From Roseomonas xinghualingensis (GTDB taxonomy: Bacteria > Pseudomonadota > Alphaproteobacteria > Acetobacterales > Acetobacteraceae), in assembly GCF_025791835.1 (NCBI RefSeq), contig NZ_JAOXLP010000005.1, positions 124,001 to 188,000 on the forward strand: a DNA stretch of 64,000 nt, given 5' to 3'. Position numbers and translations under genes: made by a program. Below the pieces are notes generated by a model. That model made no database searches, had not been told where the DNA came from, and saw only the letters and a list, made by a program, of their open reading frames with translations. Shown one piece after another: positions 1-9,066 of the stretch; the stretch's first letter is position 1; every line of letters starts with the position of its first letter.

Positions 1-662
1 ATCGGGCAGCGCACGCCCTTCGGGATGTAGACGAAGCTGCCATCCGTGAAGACCGCGCTGTTCAGTGCCGCGAAGAAGTTATCGGTATGCGGCACCACGG
101 TGCCGAGATACTTCCGCACCAGCTCCGGATGGTTCTGCACCGCCTCGGAAATGGCGCAGAAGATGATCCCTTCCTTCTCCAGCCGCTCCTTGTAGGTGGT
201 GGCGACGGAGACACTGTCGAACACCGCGTCCACGGCCACAGGCATACGCCCATCGGCCGGCGTCTCACCCGCGCCCTCGACGCCGGCGAGGATCGCCTGC
301 TCCTTCAGCGGGATGCCCAGCTTGGCATAGGTCTTCAGAAGCTCAGGATCGACCTCGTCCAGGGACTTCGGCCCGACCTTCTGCTTCGGCGCGGCGTAGT
401 AATACGCGTCCTGGTAATCGATCGGTGGATACTTCACCGCGGGCCAACGCGGCTCCTCCATGCCCAGCCAGGCCTGGTAGGCACGCAGGCGCCATTCCAG
501 CAGCCAGGCCGGCTCCTTCTTCTTGGCGGAGATGAAGCGGACGATGTCCTCATTCAGCCCCTTCGGGGCGAACTCCATCTCGATATCGGTCTCAAACCCC
601 CACTTATAGGCGCCCTGAGTGGCGTCCCGTACGGTTTCGAGGGTCTCTTCAACGGCGGGCAT
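1..662 (-). CDS. sufB: Fe-S cluster assembly scaffold SufB (N-terminal part, runs off the left edge)
   Basis: About 220 N-terminal residues are visible; the family is usually 470-490 residues, so the C-terminal half lies outside the window. The start is ATG at 660-662, ten bases after the stop of the Rrf2 regulator, so the two are probably one operon. Recognisable SufB landmarks are [19 protein letters not shown] near residue 35, [15 protein letters not shown] near residue 75, and [16 protein letters not shown] close to the edge. SufB forms the cytosolic SufBCD scaffold on which 4Fe-4S clusters are assembled. sufC, sufD and sufS would be expected to follow beyond the edge. Confidence 0.95.
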   Translation of the reverse strand, partial: MPAVEETLETVRDATQGAYKWGFETDIEMEFAPKGLNEDIVRFISAKKKEPAWLLEWRLRAYQAWLGMEEPRWPAVKYPPIDYQDAYYYAAPKQKVGPKSLDEVDPELLKTYAKLGIPLKEQAILAGVEGAGETPADGRMPVAVDAVFDSVSVATTYKERLEKEGIIFCAISEAVQNHPELVRKYLGTVVPHTDNFFAALNSAVFTDGSFVYIPKGVRCP

Positions 663-672
663 CTCTTATCCC

Positions 673-1134
673 TTACTCGGCAGCCAAGTGGGCGGCGGGG
701 GAAACAGGGGCGCGGCGGTGCAGTTCGCTGCAACTCGGCCGCGACAGATCAGCGATGGTGACGGCGGAAAGGGCGGCGTGAACCGCCTGGTTCACCGGGT
801 CCCAGCGGCCACGAACAGGGCAATGCCCCTCGGACTCGCAGCCACCGGTCGCGCCATCCACACAGGCGGTCAGCGCGATCGGTCCATCCATGGCGATGAT
901 CACATCGGCCAAGGGGATGGCGCAGGTCGGCCGGATAAGACGGTGCCCGCCCCGCGCGCCTCGCTGGGCTTCCACGAGCCCACCCTGGGACAGGATGCGG
1001 AGCACCTTCGCCACTGTCGGCTCGGCAATGCCGGTGGCCGTGGCGAGAGCAGGGGCGGTATGCAGCGCACCATCCTGGCCAAGCCGGGCCAGGAGGACAA
1101 CCGCGTAATCCGCGAGTTTTGACAGACGCAACAC
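673..1134 (-). CDS. Rrf2-family SUF system regulator
   Basis: 153 residues from a GTG start at 1134; the open frame extends further upstream, but the Rrf2 domain begins at LRLSKLADYAVVLLARLGQ, which fits this start. The winged helix occupies the first ~80 residues (ATATGIAEPTVAKVLRILSQ is the recognition region, then the wing GLVEAQRGARGGH). The sensory part has three cysteines, in CVDGATGGC and EGHC, spaced as in IscR-type proteins that hold an Fe-S cluster. It sits directly upstream of sufB, as in proteobacterial SUF operons where this type of protein represses the operon when clusters are sufficient. Cluster sensing and repression are inferred from family and position. Confidence 0.88.
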   Translation of the reverse strand: MLRLSKLADYAVVLLARLGQDGALHTAPALATATGIAEPTVAKVLRILSQGGLVEAQRGARGGHRLIRPTCAIPLADVIIAMDGPIALTACVDGATGGCESEGHCPVRGRWDPVNQAVHAALSAVTIADLSRPSCSELHRRAPVSPAAHLAAE

Positions 1135-1214
1135 GGTGGGGAAATCCGGCCGCTGGGTTGATACCAGACCCCAGCGGTCCGGTATGGCTGGGAAATGCGT
1201 TCCCAACCCCCGCA

Positions 1215-1264
1215 TGTCAAGCCGCCCACAATCCCTTGAGTGGCAAAAACAACCACTTGAGAGT
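1215..1264 (-). promoter_or_regulatory. Candidate promoter/operator of the suf regulator-sufB operon
   Basis: On the minus strand a perfect TTGACA -35 element lies at 1215-1220 but is followed by only a poor -10 (CATTTC). Upstream of it the plus strand shows the repeated word CTTGAG at 1234-1239 and again about 1256-1261, embedded in CTTGAGTGG and ACTTGAGAG. A leader hairpin (CCGCTGGG paired with CCCAGCGG, 1149-1177) follows towards the gene. Binding of the Rrf2 protein to the repeats is only a suggestion. Confidence 0.3.
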
Positions 1265-1361
1265 GATTCGCGGTTAATGTCCCGTCTTCTCGGCCCCGGC
1301 TTCCACCAAACGGCATTGCATCCTATTACCGACGCAAGAACAGCGGAGAGGACGCCCAGCC

Positions 1362-2039
1362 TTGCCCGACACCATGCGTCCCACGGATTTCACCGCAACC
1401 GGTGAGCCTCGCCCCGCCAAACCGGCCCGCCCCCGGGATGCTTCCACCCTTCTCCTCTGGCGCCGCAGCAGCGCGGGCCTGGAGGTTCTCATGGGTGTCC
1501 GCAGCGCGAAGCACCGCTTCATGCCCAGCCGCCTCGTCTTCCCCGGCGGCCGCGTGGATGCCGAGGACAGCAAGGCTCCCGTTGCCTCGGAGCTGCATCC
1601 CCATACCCGCTACGCGTTGGAGGTGCGCGCTACTCCCCGCCTTGCCCAGGCCATCGCGGTCGCGGCCATCCGGGAGCTGGAGGAGGAAACCGGCCTGCTC
1701 CTCGGCCGGATGGAAGCAGGGCGCCTCCACGCCGATCTCGCCCCGCTCCGTTATCTCTGCCGCGCCCTCACCCCACCCATGAGCCCGGTGCGCTTCAACG
1801 CTCGCTTCCTCATCGCCCCGGCCGAAACCGTTACGGGCAGCCTGGGCGGTACGGGGGAGCTGGAGCACCTCGCCTTCTACAGGGTGGATGAAACGCCGCC
1901 CCATGAGCTGGCGCCGATCACGGCCAAGGTGCTGGGCGAGTTCCGGGAGCTGATGGAGATGCCGGAAGGAGAGCGCGAGCGACGGCCGTTGATCTGGTAC
2001 CAGGGGCGCGACACGCGGCGGCTGGAACGGCACAAGTAG
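1362..2039 (+). CDS. NUDIX hydrolase
   Basis: 225 residues from TTG at 1362, which has a good ribosome binding site (GGAGAGGA at 1344-1351); the ATG at 1374 would lose four residues and is spaced too far from it. The Nudix box is present but stretched: FPGGRVD near residue 60, then an insertion of about 40 residues, then AIRELEEETGLLLG. That arrangement is typical of the NUDT7/NUDT19-like coenzyme A or acyl-CoA diphosphatase branch. The substrate cannot be read from sequence. It is divergent from the suf regulator. Confidence 0.85.
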   Translation: MPDTMRPTDFTATGEPRPAKPARPRDASTLLLWRRSSAGLEVLMGVRSAKHRFMPSRLVFPGGRVDAEDSKAPVASELHPHTRYALEVRATPRLAQAIAVAAIRELEEETGLLLGRMEAGRLHADLAPLRYLCRALTPPMSPVRFNARFLIAPAETVTGSLGGTGELEHLAFYRVDETPPHELAPITAKVLGEFRELMEMPEGERERRPLIWYQGRDTRRLERHK

Positions 2040-2069
2040 AAACAGGCCGGGGAAGGCATTCCCCGGATC

Positions 2070-2966
2070 TCAGGCGGCGCGGAACACCTCGCCCTCGGCT
2101 ACGGCGCCCCCCTCCGCTGCCAGCTTCACCAGATGCGCCAGCAGGCTGCGCGCGGCAGCCGGCGCCAGACGCGGATCCAGCGACGAGCCATAAACCGCCG
2201 GAACCAGCGCGGCAGCCGTTGCCATGCGGCCAGGCGCAGCCCGCAGCGCCTCCAACACCCGCGCCTCCCGCTCCTCGCGATGCGCGATCAGGGCGGCGAT
2301 GAAAGGCTCCGGATCGTCATGCGCCGGGCCATGGCCCGGCAGCAGCAGCCGGTCCCCGCGTGCCAGGATCCGGCGCAGCGAGCGCATGTAGTCCGCCATG
2401 TCGCCATCCGGAGGCGAGACAATGCTGGTGGACCAGGCCATCACGTGATCGGCGCTGAAAAGCACCCCCTCAGGCGCCAGGGCCCGCTCCGCCTCCAGCG
2501 CGAAGCACAGGTGGTTCGCGCAATGGCCCGGCGTGTGCAGCGCGGTCAGCCGCCAGGCATCGCCCTCCACCGCCTCGCCATCCGCAAGCCGCCGGTCCGG
2601 GGAAAAGCAGTGGTCACCTCCCTCCCCCTCATCCGCTGGCGTCAGATGTGGCCCGAAGCCCAGGGTTTCCGCCCCAGTCGCTGCCGCCAGCGGCGCTACG
2701 CCGGGCGAATGGTCCCGGTGGGTATGGGAGACGAGGATGCGCGTCACCCGCTCCCCCGCCACCGCGCGCAGGATGGCTTCCAGATGCGCCTGGTCCACCG
2801 GCCCCGGATCGAGCACGACCACATCCCCGCGCCCGATCAGATAGGTGTTGGTGCCCCGGAAGGTGAAGGCGCCCGGATTGCCACAGAGGATGCGCCGCAC
2901 CCCCGGTGCCACCCATTCCACCCCCCCCGGCGACAGCGGGTCCTCCCTCCGGAATGTAAGACTCAT
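2070..2966 (-). CDS. MBL-fold metallo-hydrolase (LACTB2/glyoxalase II-like)
   Basis: 298 residues. The zinc-binding signature SHTHRDH lies near residue 80, and the further metal ligands are in HTPGHCANH, SADHVMAW and LLPGHGP. The C-terminal ~80 residues form a helical extension containing HREEREARVLEAL, as in LACTB2-type proteins. These enzymes hydrolyse thioesters or nucleic acid; the substrate is not determined here. The start ATG at 2966 overlaps the stop of the upstream DMT transporter by four bases (ATGA), so the genes are translationally coupled. Confidence 0.88.
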   Translation of the reverse strand: MSLTFRREDPLSPGGVEWVAPGVRRILCGNPGAFTFRGTNTYLIGRGDVVVLDPGPVDQAHLEAILRAVAGERVTRILVSHTHRDHSPGVAPLAAATGAETLGFGPHLTPADEGEGGDHCFSPDRRLADGEAVEGDAWRLTALHTPGHCANHLCFALEAERALAPEGVLFSADHVMAWSTSIVSPPDGDMADYMRSLRRILARGDRLLLPGHGPAHDDPEPFIAALIAHREEREARVLEALRAAPGRMATAAALVPAVYGSSLDPRLAPAAARSLLAHLVKLAAEGGAVAEGEVFRAA

Positions 2967-3847
2967 CGCGCCCTCCCCCGGAACTCGCTGCGCAGTACGA
3001 CCAAGCCTGCGCCCACGATCAAGGCGCTGCCTGCCAGCATCGCCAGCCCCGGCATGTCCCCCCAGACGATCCAGCCCAGCAGCCCGGCCCAGAGGAGGCC
3101 GGTGTAGGAATAGGGCCCGAGGGACGAGACCTGCGCGCTGGCGAAGGCCTCGGTGTTCAGCACCTGCGAAACCCCGCCGATAAGGCCCATCACGACAAGC
3201 AATCCCAGGTCGCCCCAACTTGGCGTCACCCAGACGAAAGGCAGCGTCACCGCGGCCATGGTCGTCATCAGGATGGACTGCCACAGCACGATGGTGGTGC
3301 TGGGCTCCGTGGCGGAAAGCTGGCGTACCAGCATGGTGGACAGGGCCCCGAAGAAGCCGCCGAGCGCGGCCACGGCATAACCGATCAGCAGGGACGACGA
3401 GACCGCGCCGCTGCCCGCCCCCTGCCCTGCGGCGATCACCAGCACGCCCATGAAGCCCAGCAGCACCGCGCCCCAGCGTGCGGGGCCCGGCCGTTCGCCG
3501 AGGAAAGGAATGGCGAGCAGGATGATGAAGAGCGGCTGCGTGTAGTTCAGCGCTGTCTGATCGGCGAGCGGCAGGAGGGTGAGGGCAAAGAAGGCGCAGC
3601 CCATTCCCATCATGCCGGAGGCCGCCCGCACCGCATGACCGCCCAGCCGCCGCGTGCGCAGCAGCGCCCCCGCCCGGAGCCCTGCCGCCAAAACGATTGG
3701 CAGGGAAAGCAGGTTACGGAAGAACATCAGCTCCAGGAAGGAGTAGCGGGCGCTCAGCTCCTTCACGAAAACGCCCATCAGGGCGAAGCCCGCTGTGGCG
3801 CCAAGCATTAGCAGCGCGCCGCGCCGCATGTCGTGCCGAAGTGCCAT
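2963..3847 (-). CDS. DMT-family (EamA) transporter
   Basis: 294 residues with about ten hydrophobic segments arranged as two EamA repeats, starting with GALLMLGATAGFALMGVFVK. The second repeat ends with MLAGSALIVGAGLVVLRSE. Drug/metabolite exporters of this type sit in the inner membrane and usually export amino acids or small metabolites; the substrate is unknown. Its ATG shares one base with the stop of a second EamA transporter upstream (TGATG), so two paralogous exporters are translated in tandem. Confidence 0.88.
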   Translation of the reverse strand: MALRHDMRRGALLMLGATAGFALMGVFVKELSARYSFLELMFFRNLLSLPIVLAAGLRAGALLRTRRLGGHAVRAASGMMGMGCAFFALTLLPLADQTALNYTQPLFIILLAIPFLGERPGPARWGAVLLGFMGVLVIAAGQGAGSGAVSSSLLIGYAVAALGGFFGALSTMLVRQLSATEPSTTIVLWQSILMTTMAAVTLPFVWVTPSWGDLGLLVVMGLIGGVSQVLNTEAFASAQVSSLGPYSYTGLLWAGLLGWIVWGDMPGLAMLAGSALIVGAGLVVLRSEFRGRAR

Positions 3848-4806
3848 CAGCGGATGACCGGCGCGGCCTGGGGGGTTGCCTCTGCCTTGGACAGGGCGGC
3901 CTCGGCCTCATGGGCTTCGCGTGCCCGCAACCGCGCGCGGTGCAGGTTGTAGAGGCCGGCCGAAACCACGATCGAGGCGCCCATCACCGTCGTCCAGGCT
4001 GGCACGTCGCCCCAGAGCAGCACGCCCACCAGCGTGCCCGTCACCAATGTCGAGTATTCGAAAGGCGCCAGCAGCCCCACGGGCGCCAATGCGAAGGCGC
4101 GGGCAAAGAGGAGATGCGCGGCACCATTCGCCAGCCCCAGCAGCAGGATCGCCACGCATCCGCTCCAGGAAGGCCAGCCAATCGGGGGAAAGATGGGCAG
4201 CACGGCCAGGCCCATCGGAATATGCGCCAGCATCAGCCAGAGCGTCACCGTGGCGGGCTTGTCAGTGCGCGCCAGCATACGGGTCCAGATCCGCGTGATC
4301 GCCATGAACCCGACGCCCGCGAGCAGCACGGCCGCCTCCCAGCGCCAGAGGTCGCCGCCCGGCCGCACCATCACCAGCACGCCGCAGAAGCCAACCAGGG
4401 TGGAAAGCCAGCGCCGCCAGCCGACGCTCTCCCCCAGCAGGGGAATGGCCAGGATCGTCATCGCCAGCGGCGCCATGGCGGCCACGGCATAGCTGTCGCC
4501 CAGGGGCATCCCCTGGAACCACGCGAGATAGAAGGCCACGGTGACCACGCAGTGCAGGATGCTGCGGCCCGCCAGGAGGCGGCGATTCACCGCGTGAAAG
4601 CGGATGCCTCCCGTGAGCACCAGAACCGTGATCGCGCCGATAACGCCGCGCAGGATCATGGCAACGGCAACGCCGATCTCGGGCAGTGCCCATTTCACGG
4701 CCGCGTCGGCGATGGTCACCAGGAGGAAGCCCGCCGCCATCAGCCCGATCCCGCGCAACGCGTCGTCGGCCAGCCCGGCCTCAGAACGGTCAGGGGCCGA
4801 CGGCAT
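3847..4806 (-). CDS. DMT-family (EamA) transporter, second copy
   Basis: 319 residues from ATG at 4806; the open frame extends into the upstream gene, but the leader would be arginine-rich and lacks homology. There are ten predicted membrane spans with the usual EamA repeat signatures (VAMILRGVIGAITVLVLTGG; AIPLLGESVGWRRW; ALAPVGLLAPFEYSTLV). It lies 25 bases after the MaoC-like dehydratase and overlaps the next EamA gene. Likely a small-molecule exporter; two adjacent paralogues may work on related substrates. Confidence 0.88.
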   Translation of the reverse strand: MPSAPDRSEAGLADDALRGIGLMAAGFLLVTIADAAVKWALPEIGVAVAMILRGVIGAITVLVLTGGIRFHAVNRRLLAGRSILHCVVTVAFYLAWFQGMPLGDSYAVAAMAPLAMTILAIPLLGESVGWRRWLSTLVGFCGVLVMVRPGGDLWRWEAAVLLAGVGFMAITRIWTRMLARTDKPATVTLWLMLAHIPMGLAVLPIFPPIGWPSWSGCVAILLLGLANGAAHLLFARAFALAPVGLLAPFEYSTLVTGTLVGVLLWGDVPAWTTVMGASIVVSAGLYNLHRARLRAREAHEAEAALSKAEATPQAAPVIR

Positions 4807-4831
4807 TGCCGCCGACCCCTTGGCTAGGTGG

Positions 4832-5659
4832 TCAGACAAGGAAGGCCTCGGCCTCCTGACAGGTCGCGCCGCTCTCGTCCCGCGTCTCCAGCCGGATCGT
4901 GCCATCTGCGTCGCGCCGCCCGAGCAGCATCAGCGCGCGCCCGTCAAAGCAGGGTCGCTTCCCGCGATAGGCGAAGCGTGCCAGCCGCGTGCCCTTCCCC
5001 GCCAGATCCAGCGCATGGCGCGCCAGCAGCGTCGCCTGCAACGGCCCATGCACGACAAGGCCGGGGTAGCCCTCCTCCTGAGTCACATAGGGATAATCGT
5101 AATGGATGCGGTGCCCGTTCCCGGTCAGCGCCGAATAGCGGAACAGCATCACCGGGTCTGGCACCAGCGAGGCCTCCGTTGCGCCTTCCCAGGCTGGCGC
5201 GGCCGGTGCCGCCTTCACCGCGGCGCCTTCCGTGCCGCGGTAGACGATGTCCTGCTCCTCCTCGACCAGCACGCCCGCCGGTCCGTGCAGCACATGGCCA
5301 ACCGTCACGAAGACCAGCCGCCCGGAGCCGCCCGACTTCTCCTTCACCGAGAGGATGGTGCTCACGCGCCGCAGTGCATCGCCGGTTCGCACCGGCGCAT
5401 GGAAGGTCACCCGGCCACCGGCCCACATGCGGCGCGGCAGGTCATGCACAGGCGGCAGGAAGCCGCCACGGCGCGGGTGCCCATCCGGGCCCAGCCCTTC
5501 GGGCATCCGCCAGTCCTGGAAGAGGGTCCAATGCCAGAGGGCAGGCCAGGCGTCGTCTTCCAACGGCCGCCCCAGCGTCGCCGCCATGCCCTCGGCCAGA
5601 CGCGGATCCGCGCGGTCCTCGCGAACCACTTCCCGGCCGACATACTCCTCGAACGCCAT
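4832..5659 (-). CDS. MaoC/FAS1-like dehydratase (mesaconyl-C4-CoA hydratase-like)
   Basis: 275 residues. The N-terminal half resembles the FAS1-like dehydratase domain (GGRVTFHAPVRTGDALRRVS) and the C-terminal half is a hot-dog domain with SLVPDPVMLFRYSALTGNGH and RIHYDYPYVTQEEGYPGLVV, including the Asp/His hydratase pair of the R-hydratase fold (YSALTGNGHRIHYD). This architecture is that of HTD2-like and mesaconyl- or itaconyl-CoA hydratases, which hydrate enoyl-CoA thioesters. It is first in the operon with two DMT exporters and the MBL hydrolase. The exact acyl-CoA is unknown. Confidence 0.82.
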   Translation of the reverse strand: MAFEEYVGREVVREDRADPRLAEGMAATLGRPLEDDAWPALWHWTLFQDWRMPEGLGPDGHPRRGGFLPPVHDLPRRMWAGGRVTFHAPVRTGDALRRVSTILSVKEKSGGSGRLVFVTVGHVLHGPAGVLVEEEQDIVYRGTEGAAVKAAPAAPAWEGATEASLVPDPVMLFRYSALTGNGHRIHYDYPYVTQEEGYPGLVVHGPLQATLLARHALDLAGKGTRLARFAYRGKRPCFDGRALMLLGRRDADGTIRLETRDESGATCQEAEAFLV

Positions 5660-5909
5660 GCTTTCCCCCTTGCCCGGCCTGAGGCCGCATCGATCCCCGC
5701 CGACCCGTATTTTCAGTCCCGCGGCCTTGCCGCGAAGCCTGTCTTCATTGTTCCGGGAGCTGCCACAGCCATCCTCGCCGGGAAGGCATCAAGGGCCGTG
5801 CCTGGCACTTCCGCCAATGCTTCTTTCCTCCTCGCCACGGCCCCCCGTCAACCAGGCACCCCCACCCACGGGTCGAAGGCTCCGGTGTCGAGACATCATC
5901 CGCTTCCGC

Positions 5910-6437
5910 TCAGGTGGCCGCGGCAGCCTCGGGATAGCGGATGTCGATGATCTCAATCGAACTGGGCCCCGCCGGTGTCCGCACCGTCACCTCGTCACCA
6001 ATGCGTGCCCGCAGCATGGCCAGCGCCATGGGCGAACCGATGCTGATCTTGCCTGTGGCCATGTTCGCCTCATCCACGCCGACGATGGTCACGGTGATCT
6101 CCTCGTCCCGCTCATTCAGATAGGTGACGGTCGCGCCGAAGAAGACACGGTCACGCTGGGCCTGGGCAGCGGGATCCACCACCTCGGCCTGCTGCAGGCG
6201 CTGCCCGAGATAGCGCAGCCGGCGGTCGATTTCGCGCAGCCGGCGCTTGCCCTCCTTGTAGTCGGCATTCTCGCTGCGATCGCCATTGCCCGCCGCCCAG
6301 GCGACGATTTCGACCACGCGATGCCGCTCGGTCCGAATGGCTTCGTACTCGGCCTTCAGCGCGGCCTCGCCCTGCGGGGTCATGTAGAACTTGCCGCCCG
6401 GCAGTCTTGGCCTGCTTCCCTCGTCGCCCTCGTCCAT
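5910..6437 (-). CDS. greB: Transcription elongation factor GreB
   Basis: 175 residues from ATG at 6437; a GTG one codon earlier is possible. The N-terminal coiled coil contains KFYMTPQGEAALKAEYEAI and the acidic tip motif AAGNGDRSENADYKEGKRRL, which places the catalytic acidic residues in the RNA polymerase secondary channel. The C-terminal FKBP-like domain ends in IGSPMALAMLRARIGDEV. The form GDRSENADY and the KRRLREIDRR coil favour GreB over GreA. It rescues backtracked polymerase by stimulating transcript cleavage. Confidence 0.92.
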   Translation of the reverse strand: MDEGDEGSRPRLPGGKFYMTPQGEAALKAEYEAIRTERHRVVEIVAWAAGNGDRSENADYKEGKRRLREIDRRLRYLGQRLQQAEVVDPAAQAQRDRVFFGATVTYLNERDEEITVTIVGVDEANMATGKISIGSPMALAMLRARIGDEVTVRTPAGPSSIEIIDIRYPEAAAAT

Positions 6438-6479
6438 CACTCCACGTCCCTCCGCCCCGGGGCAGACTGCCCGCGCGCT

Positions 6480-8099
6480 TCAATCTGCCCGGACATAGAG
6501 CTTGTAGCCCTCGATCTCACCCTGCTGGCGGTAGTTACGGAAGGCCTCGGCGAAAAGGGGGTGGCGATTGAAGTACTCGATGAAGTCGAACTCCTTCCCG
6601 CACCAGGGAATGCCGACATGCCGCGTGACCAGCACTGCCGAGGGCGGCGCCGCCGCGAAGTCCTCGGCGACGGTGCGGTAGACGAAGAACTCCGCGCGCG
6701 ACATCTCCCAGGGCTCGCGGTAGCGCTCGCCATTCTCCGGGCAACGCTGGTTCACGCCCTGCAGCAGCCACAGGTTCATGAACCGCAGCGTGGACTGGCT
6801 GTTGGCGTAATTCAGCGCCGGGTAGATCGGCCAGATATCCGGGGTCAGGATCAGCAGCCGCTCACCATAGGCATGCTGCTTCAGCCAGGTGGTCAGCCGC
6901 CCGCCCTTGTCGCGCTCGAAGTTAATCTCACGGAACGGCGCCTCGCCGCCGCGCACCATCAGCAAGCAGAGCGCCGCCGCCATCGCCGCCGAAAGCGCGG
7001 GTGCCGCCGTCTGTACCCGCCCCTGGGGCAAGGCTCTGTCCAGCCAACGCGCGACGATCAGCCCGGCAGTCAGCCCACCCAACATGTAGATAGGCGCCGC
7101 ATGATAGGTCCAGCCCTTGTGCTGCACCCAGGCGGAGAGGAAGGCCCCGCCCATCGCGGCCCAGAGCGCCAGCACCAGCGGCCCGAAGCGCCCCACCAGG
7201 CAGACGGCCGAAACCATCAGCAGGAGCAGCGTCGCCTCGCCCATATCCTCGGTGAGCAGCACCCGAAAGGCCGAAAGACCGCCGAGATCAACATAATAGT
7301 CCCAGACCAGCGGCAGCACATGGCCGAAGAAATCCGGGAAGAAGATGGGGATAGAGACGAGGTAGAGCAGCCAAATCCCCGCCATGGTCCAGGGCACCGG
7401 ATCGGCCAGGGAGATGCGGAGCCGCGCCCATCCCCGGCGCAGCAGCACCGCCCCCTCCACCAGCAGCGGCACCGCCAGGAAATGCGGCTTCAGGGCAAAA
7501 CCCAGCGCCGCCAGCACCGTGACGCCGAAAAGCAGCCACCGCCCGGTGGGCAGCCCCAACATCCGCCGCGCCGCCAGGAAGGCATAAGGGATGGCGATCG
7601 TGCCCATCAGCACCTCGCGCTGGCCGAAATCATATCCGGGCAGCACCATGGCCAGGGGCACCAGCGCCGTCAGCGCCGCCCGCTCCACCGGCCCCTCGGG
7701 CAATCCCTCCCGCAGTTGTTCCACCATCCACCAGGACAGGGTGCAGAGTGCCAGCAGCCAGAGCAGCAACGCATGGACCCCATCCAGCGGCGTATATTCC
7801 GCCAGCCAGGCGGCGGGCAGGTTGAACAGGAAGATCAAAGGCGGATTGACGTCGATCAGCTCGGAGTAGAGCCGCTGCCCGGCGACCCAGCGCTGGGTGA
7901 AGTTCAGCACCGCCGCCACGTCATGATTCAGCGGCGGCGAAAGCACGATGAGCAGGAACAGCCCGGCCGGCAGCAGCGCCGCGGCCCGCAGGAGCCGCAG
8001 CCGAAGGGCAGGCCCGATCAGTCCGGCCAGTGACCGGCGCGGGGCGCCGGAGAGGCCGGGCGCCTCAGCCGAGGGGGAGGGTTGGACGGGAGCGTTCAT
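6480..8099 (-). CDS. Multi-spanning GT-C-like membrane glycosyltransferase
   Basis: 539 residues with a short proline-rich N-terminus and about 10-11 membrane spans. The first outer loop has NHDVAAVLNFTQRWVAG and YSELIDVNPPLIF, which resembles the loop-1 acidic motif of GT-C fold enzymes that take sugars from polyprenyl phosphate. A periplasmic C-terminal part of ~160 residues follows the last span (MVRGGEAPFREINFERDKGG onward). It is divergent from a methyltransferase, a GT2 and an SMR protein, the usual partners in lipid-linked sugar transfer. The sugar and acceptor are unknown. Confidence 0.65.
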   Translation of the reverse strand: MNAPVQPSPSAEAPGLSGAPRRSLAGLIGPALRLRLLRAAALLPAGLFLLIVLSPPLNHDVAAVLNFTQRWVAGQRLYSELIDVNPPLIFLFNLPAAWLAEYTPLDGVHALLLWLLALCTLSWWMVEQLREGLPEGPVERAALTALVPLAMVLPGYDFGQREVLMGTIAIPYAFLAARRMLGLPTGRWLLFGVTVLAALGFALKPHFLAVPLLVEGAVLLRRGWARLRISLADPVPWTMAGIWLLYLVSIPIFFPDFFGHVLPLVWDYYVDLGGLSAFRVLLTEDMGEATLLLLMVSAVCLVGRFGPLVLALWAAMGGAFLSAWVQHKGWTYHAAPIYMLGGLTAGLIVARWLDRALPQGRVQTAAPALSAAMAAALCLLMVRGGEAPFREINFERDKGGRLTTWLKQHAYGERLLILTPDIWPIYPALNYANSQSTLRFMNLWLLQGVNQRCPENGERYREPWEMSRAEFFVYRTVAEDFAAAPPSAVLVTRHVGIPWCGKEFDFIEYFNRHPLFAEAFRNYRQQGEIEGYKLYVRAD

Positions 8100-8330
8100 G
8101 CGAGGCGTTTCGGAACCGCATCCTGTAAGGCAAGGGCCGGCGGCGCAACCGGGGCCCAGCCGGGCCCGGATCGCAGCGCCTTACCCCAGATGGCCCCAAG
8201 CATGCCGCCAGATTGCGGCACCGCCTGGGCGGGCCTGCCTTGTCGCCGCCGCAGGCCGCTGCCACAAGCCGCAACGATGGCCGCAGGAGAAGGCGCACCG
8301 CCGACCGCCTGATGGCCCGGAGCCAGCGTC

Positions 8331-9053
8331 TTGGAAGCCTCCGAATACTCTTTGATGGACGCCGTCGAGGACCGCATGTGGTGGTACAGGGCCGTCCACG
8401 CCCGCCTCCTCGATGCGCTGGCCGTGCGCCCTGGCCCGGTTACCTTGCCGGTGCTGGATGCCGGCTGCGGCACCGGCGGCTTCCTCCGGCGCCTTGCCGA
8501 GGGGCCCCGTCCCGCCATCGGGCTGGACTACAACCCGGCCGCCGCCAGCCGGGCCGCCGCCAAATCAGGCCTTGCCGTCGCCGCCGGCACCATCAACGCC
8601 CTGCCCTTCCCCGACAACACCTTCGGGGCCGTCATTTCGGTGGATGTCCTCTGCCATGCGGCGGTAGACCAGCCACGGGCCCTGGGCGAACTGCGCCGCG
8701 TGCTCGCCCCCGGGGGCACGCTGGTGCTGAACCTGCCAGCCTTCACCTGGATGTTCTCGGCCCATGACGTGCGGGTCCACAATGCCAGGCGCTACACCGC
8801 GGCCACCGCCGCCGCCTTGCTGCGCGAGGCTGGTTTCGAACAGGTTTCCGCTCGGTACTGGAACGGATTCCTATTCCCCCTCATGGTGCTGCAGCGCAAG
8901 CTCCTGGCCAGGGGCGCGGACCATGCTAGCGATGTGGGCGAGTTCTCGCCCTGGCTGGACCGCCTGCTGCATGGCGTGACCGAGATCGAGCGGCGCACCC
9001 GCCTTCCCCTTCCCGTCGGCGGCTCCGTGCTGCTGACGGCGACCCGAGCCTAG
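8331..9053 (+). CDS. Class I SAM-dependent methyltransferase
   Basis: 240 residues from TTG at 8331, with CCGGAG eight bases upstream; an ATG at 8355 is the alternative. Motif I is LDAGCGTGGFLRRLAE, the acidic end of strand 2 is IGLDYNPAAASRAA, and VISVDVLCHAAVDQPRALGE is the Methyltransf_11 motif. A C-terminal tail (RYWNGFLFPLMVLQRKLL) is typical of family members encoded beside polyprenyl-phosphate glycosyltransferases. It ends 13 bases before the GT2 gene, so it probably belongs to the same glycan operon. Confidence 0.82.
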   Translation: MEASEYSLMDAVEDRMWWYRAVHARLLDALAVRPGPVTLPVLDAGCGTGGFLRRLAEGPRPAIGLDYNPAAASRAAAKSGLAVAAGTINALPFPDNTFGAVISVDVLCHAAVDQPRALGELRRVLAPGGTLVLNLPAFTWMFSAHDVRVHNARRYTAATAAALLREAGFEQVSARYWNGFLFPLMVLQRKLLARGADHASDVGEFSPWLDRLLHGVTEIERRTRLPLPVGGSVLLTATRA

Positions 9054-9066
9054 AGGATCACGCATA

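Noticed and set aside
2133..3107. Plus-strand frame over the MBL hydrolase
   Set aside because: Arg/Pro/Gln-rich shadow of the hydrolase; no homology and no ribosome binding site.
5247..8033. A 928-codon open frame on the plus strand
   Set aside because: It lies antisense to the MaoC-like gene, greB and the GT-C-like gene, is rich in Gln/Arg/His/Pro without any domain, and is a by-product of high third-position G+C in the true genes.
8100..8330. Small frames in the divergent gap before the methyltransferase
   Set aside because: Short, overlapping in several frames, arginine-rich, no start signals; treated as the divergent promoter region.
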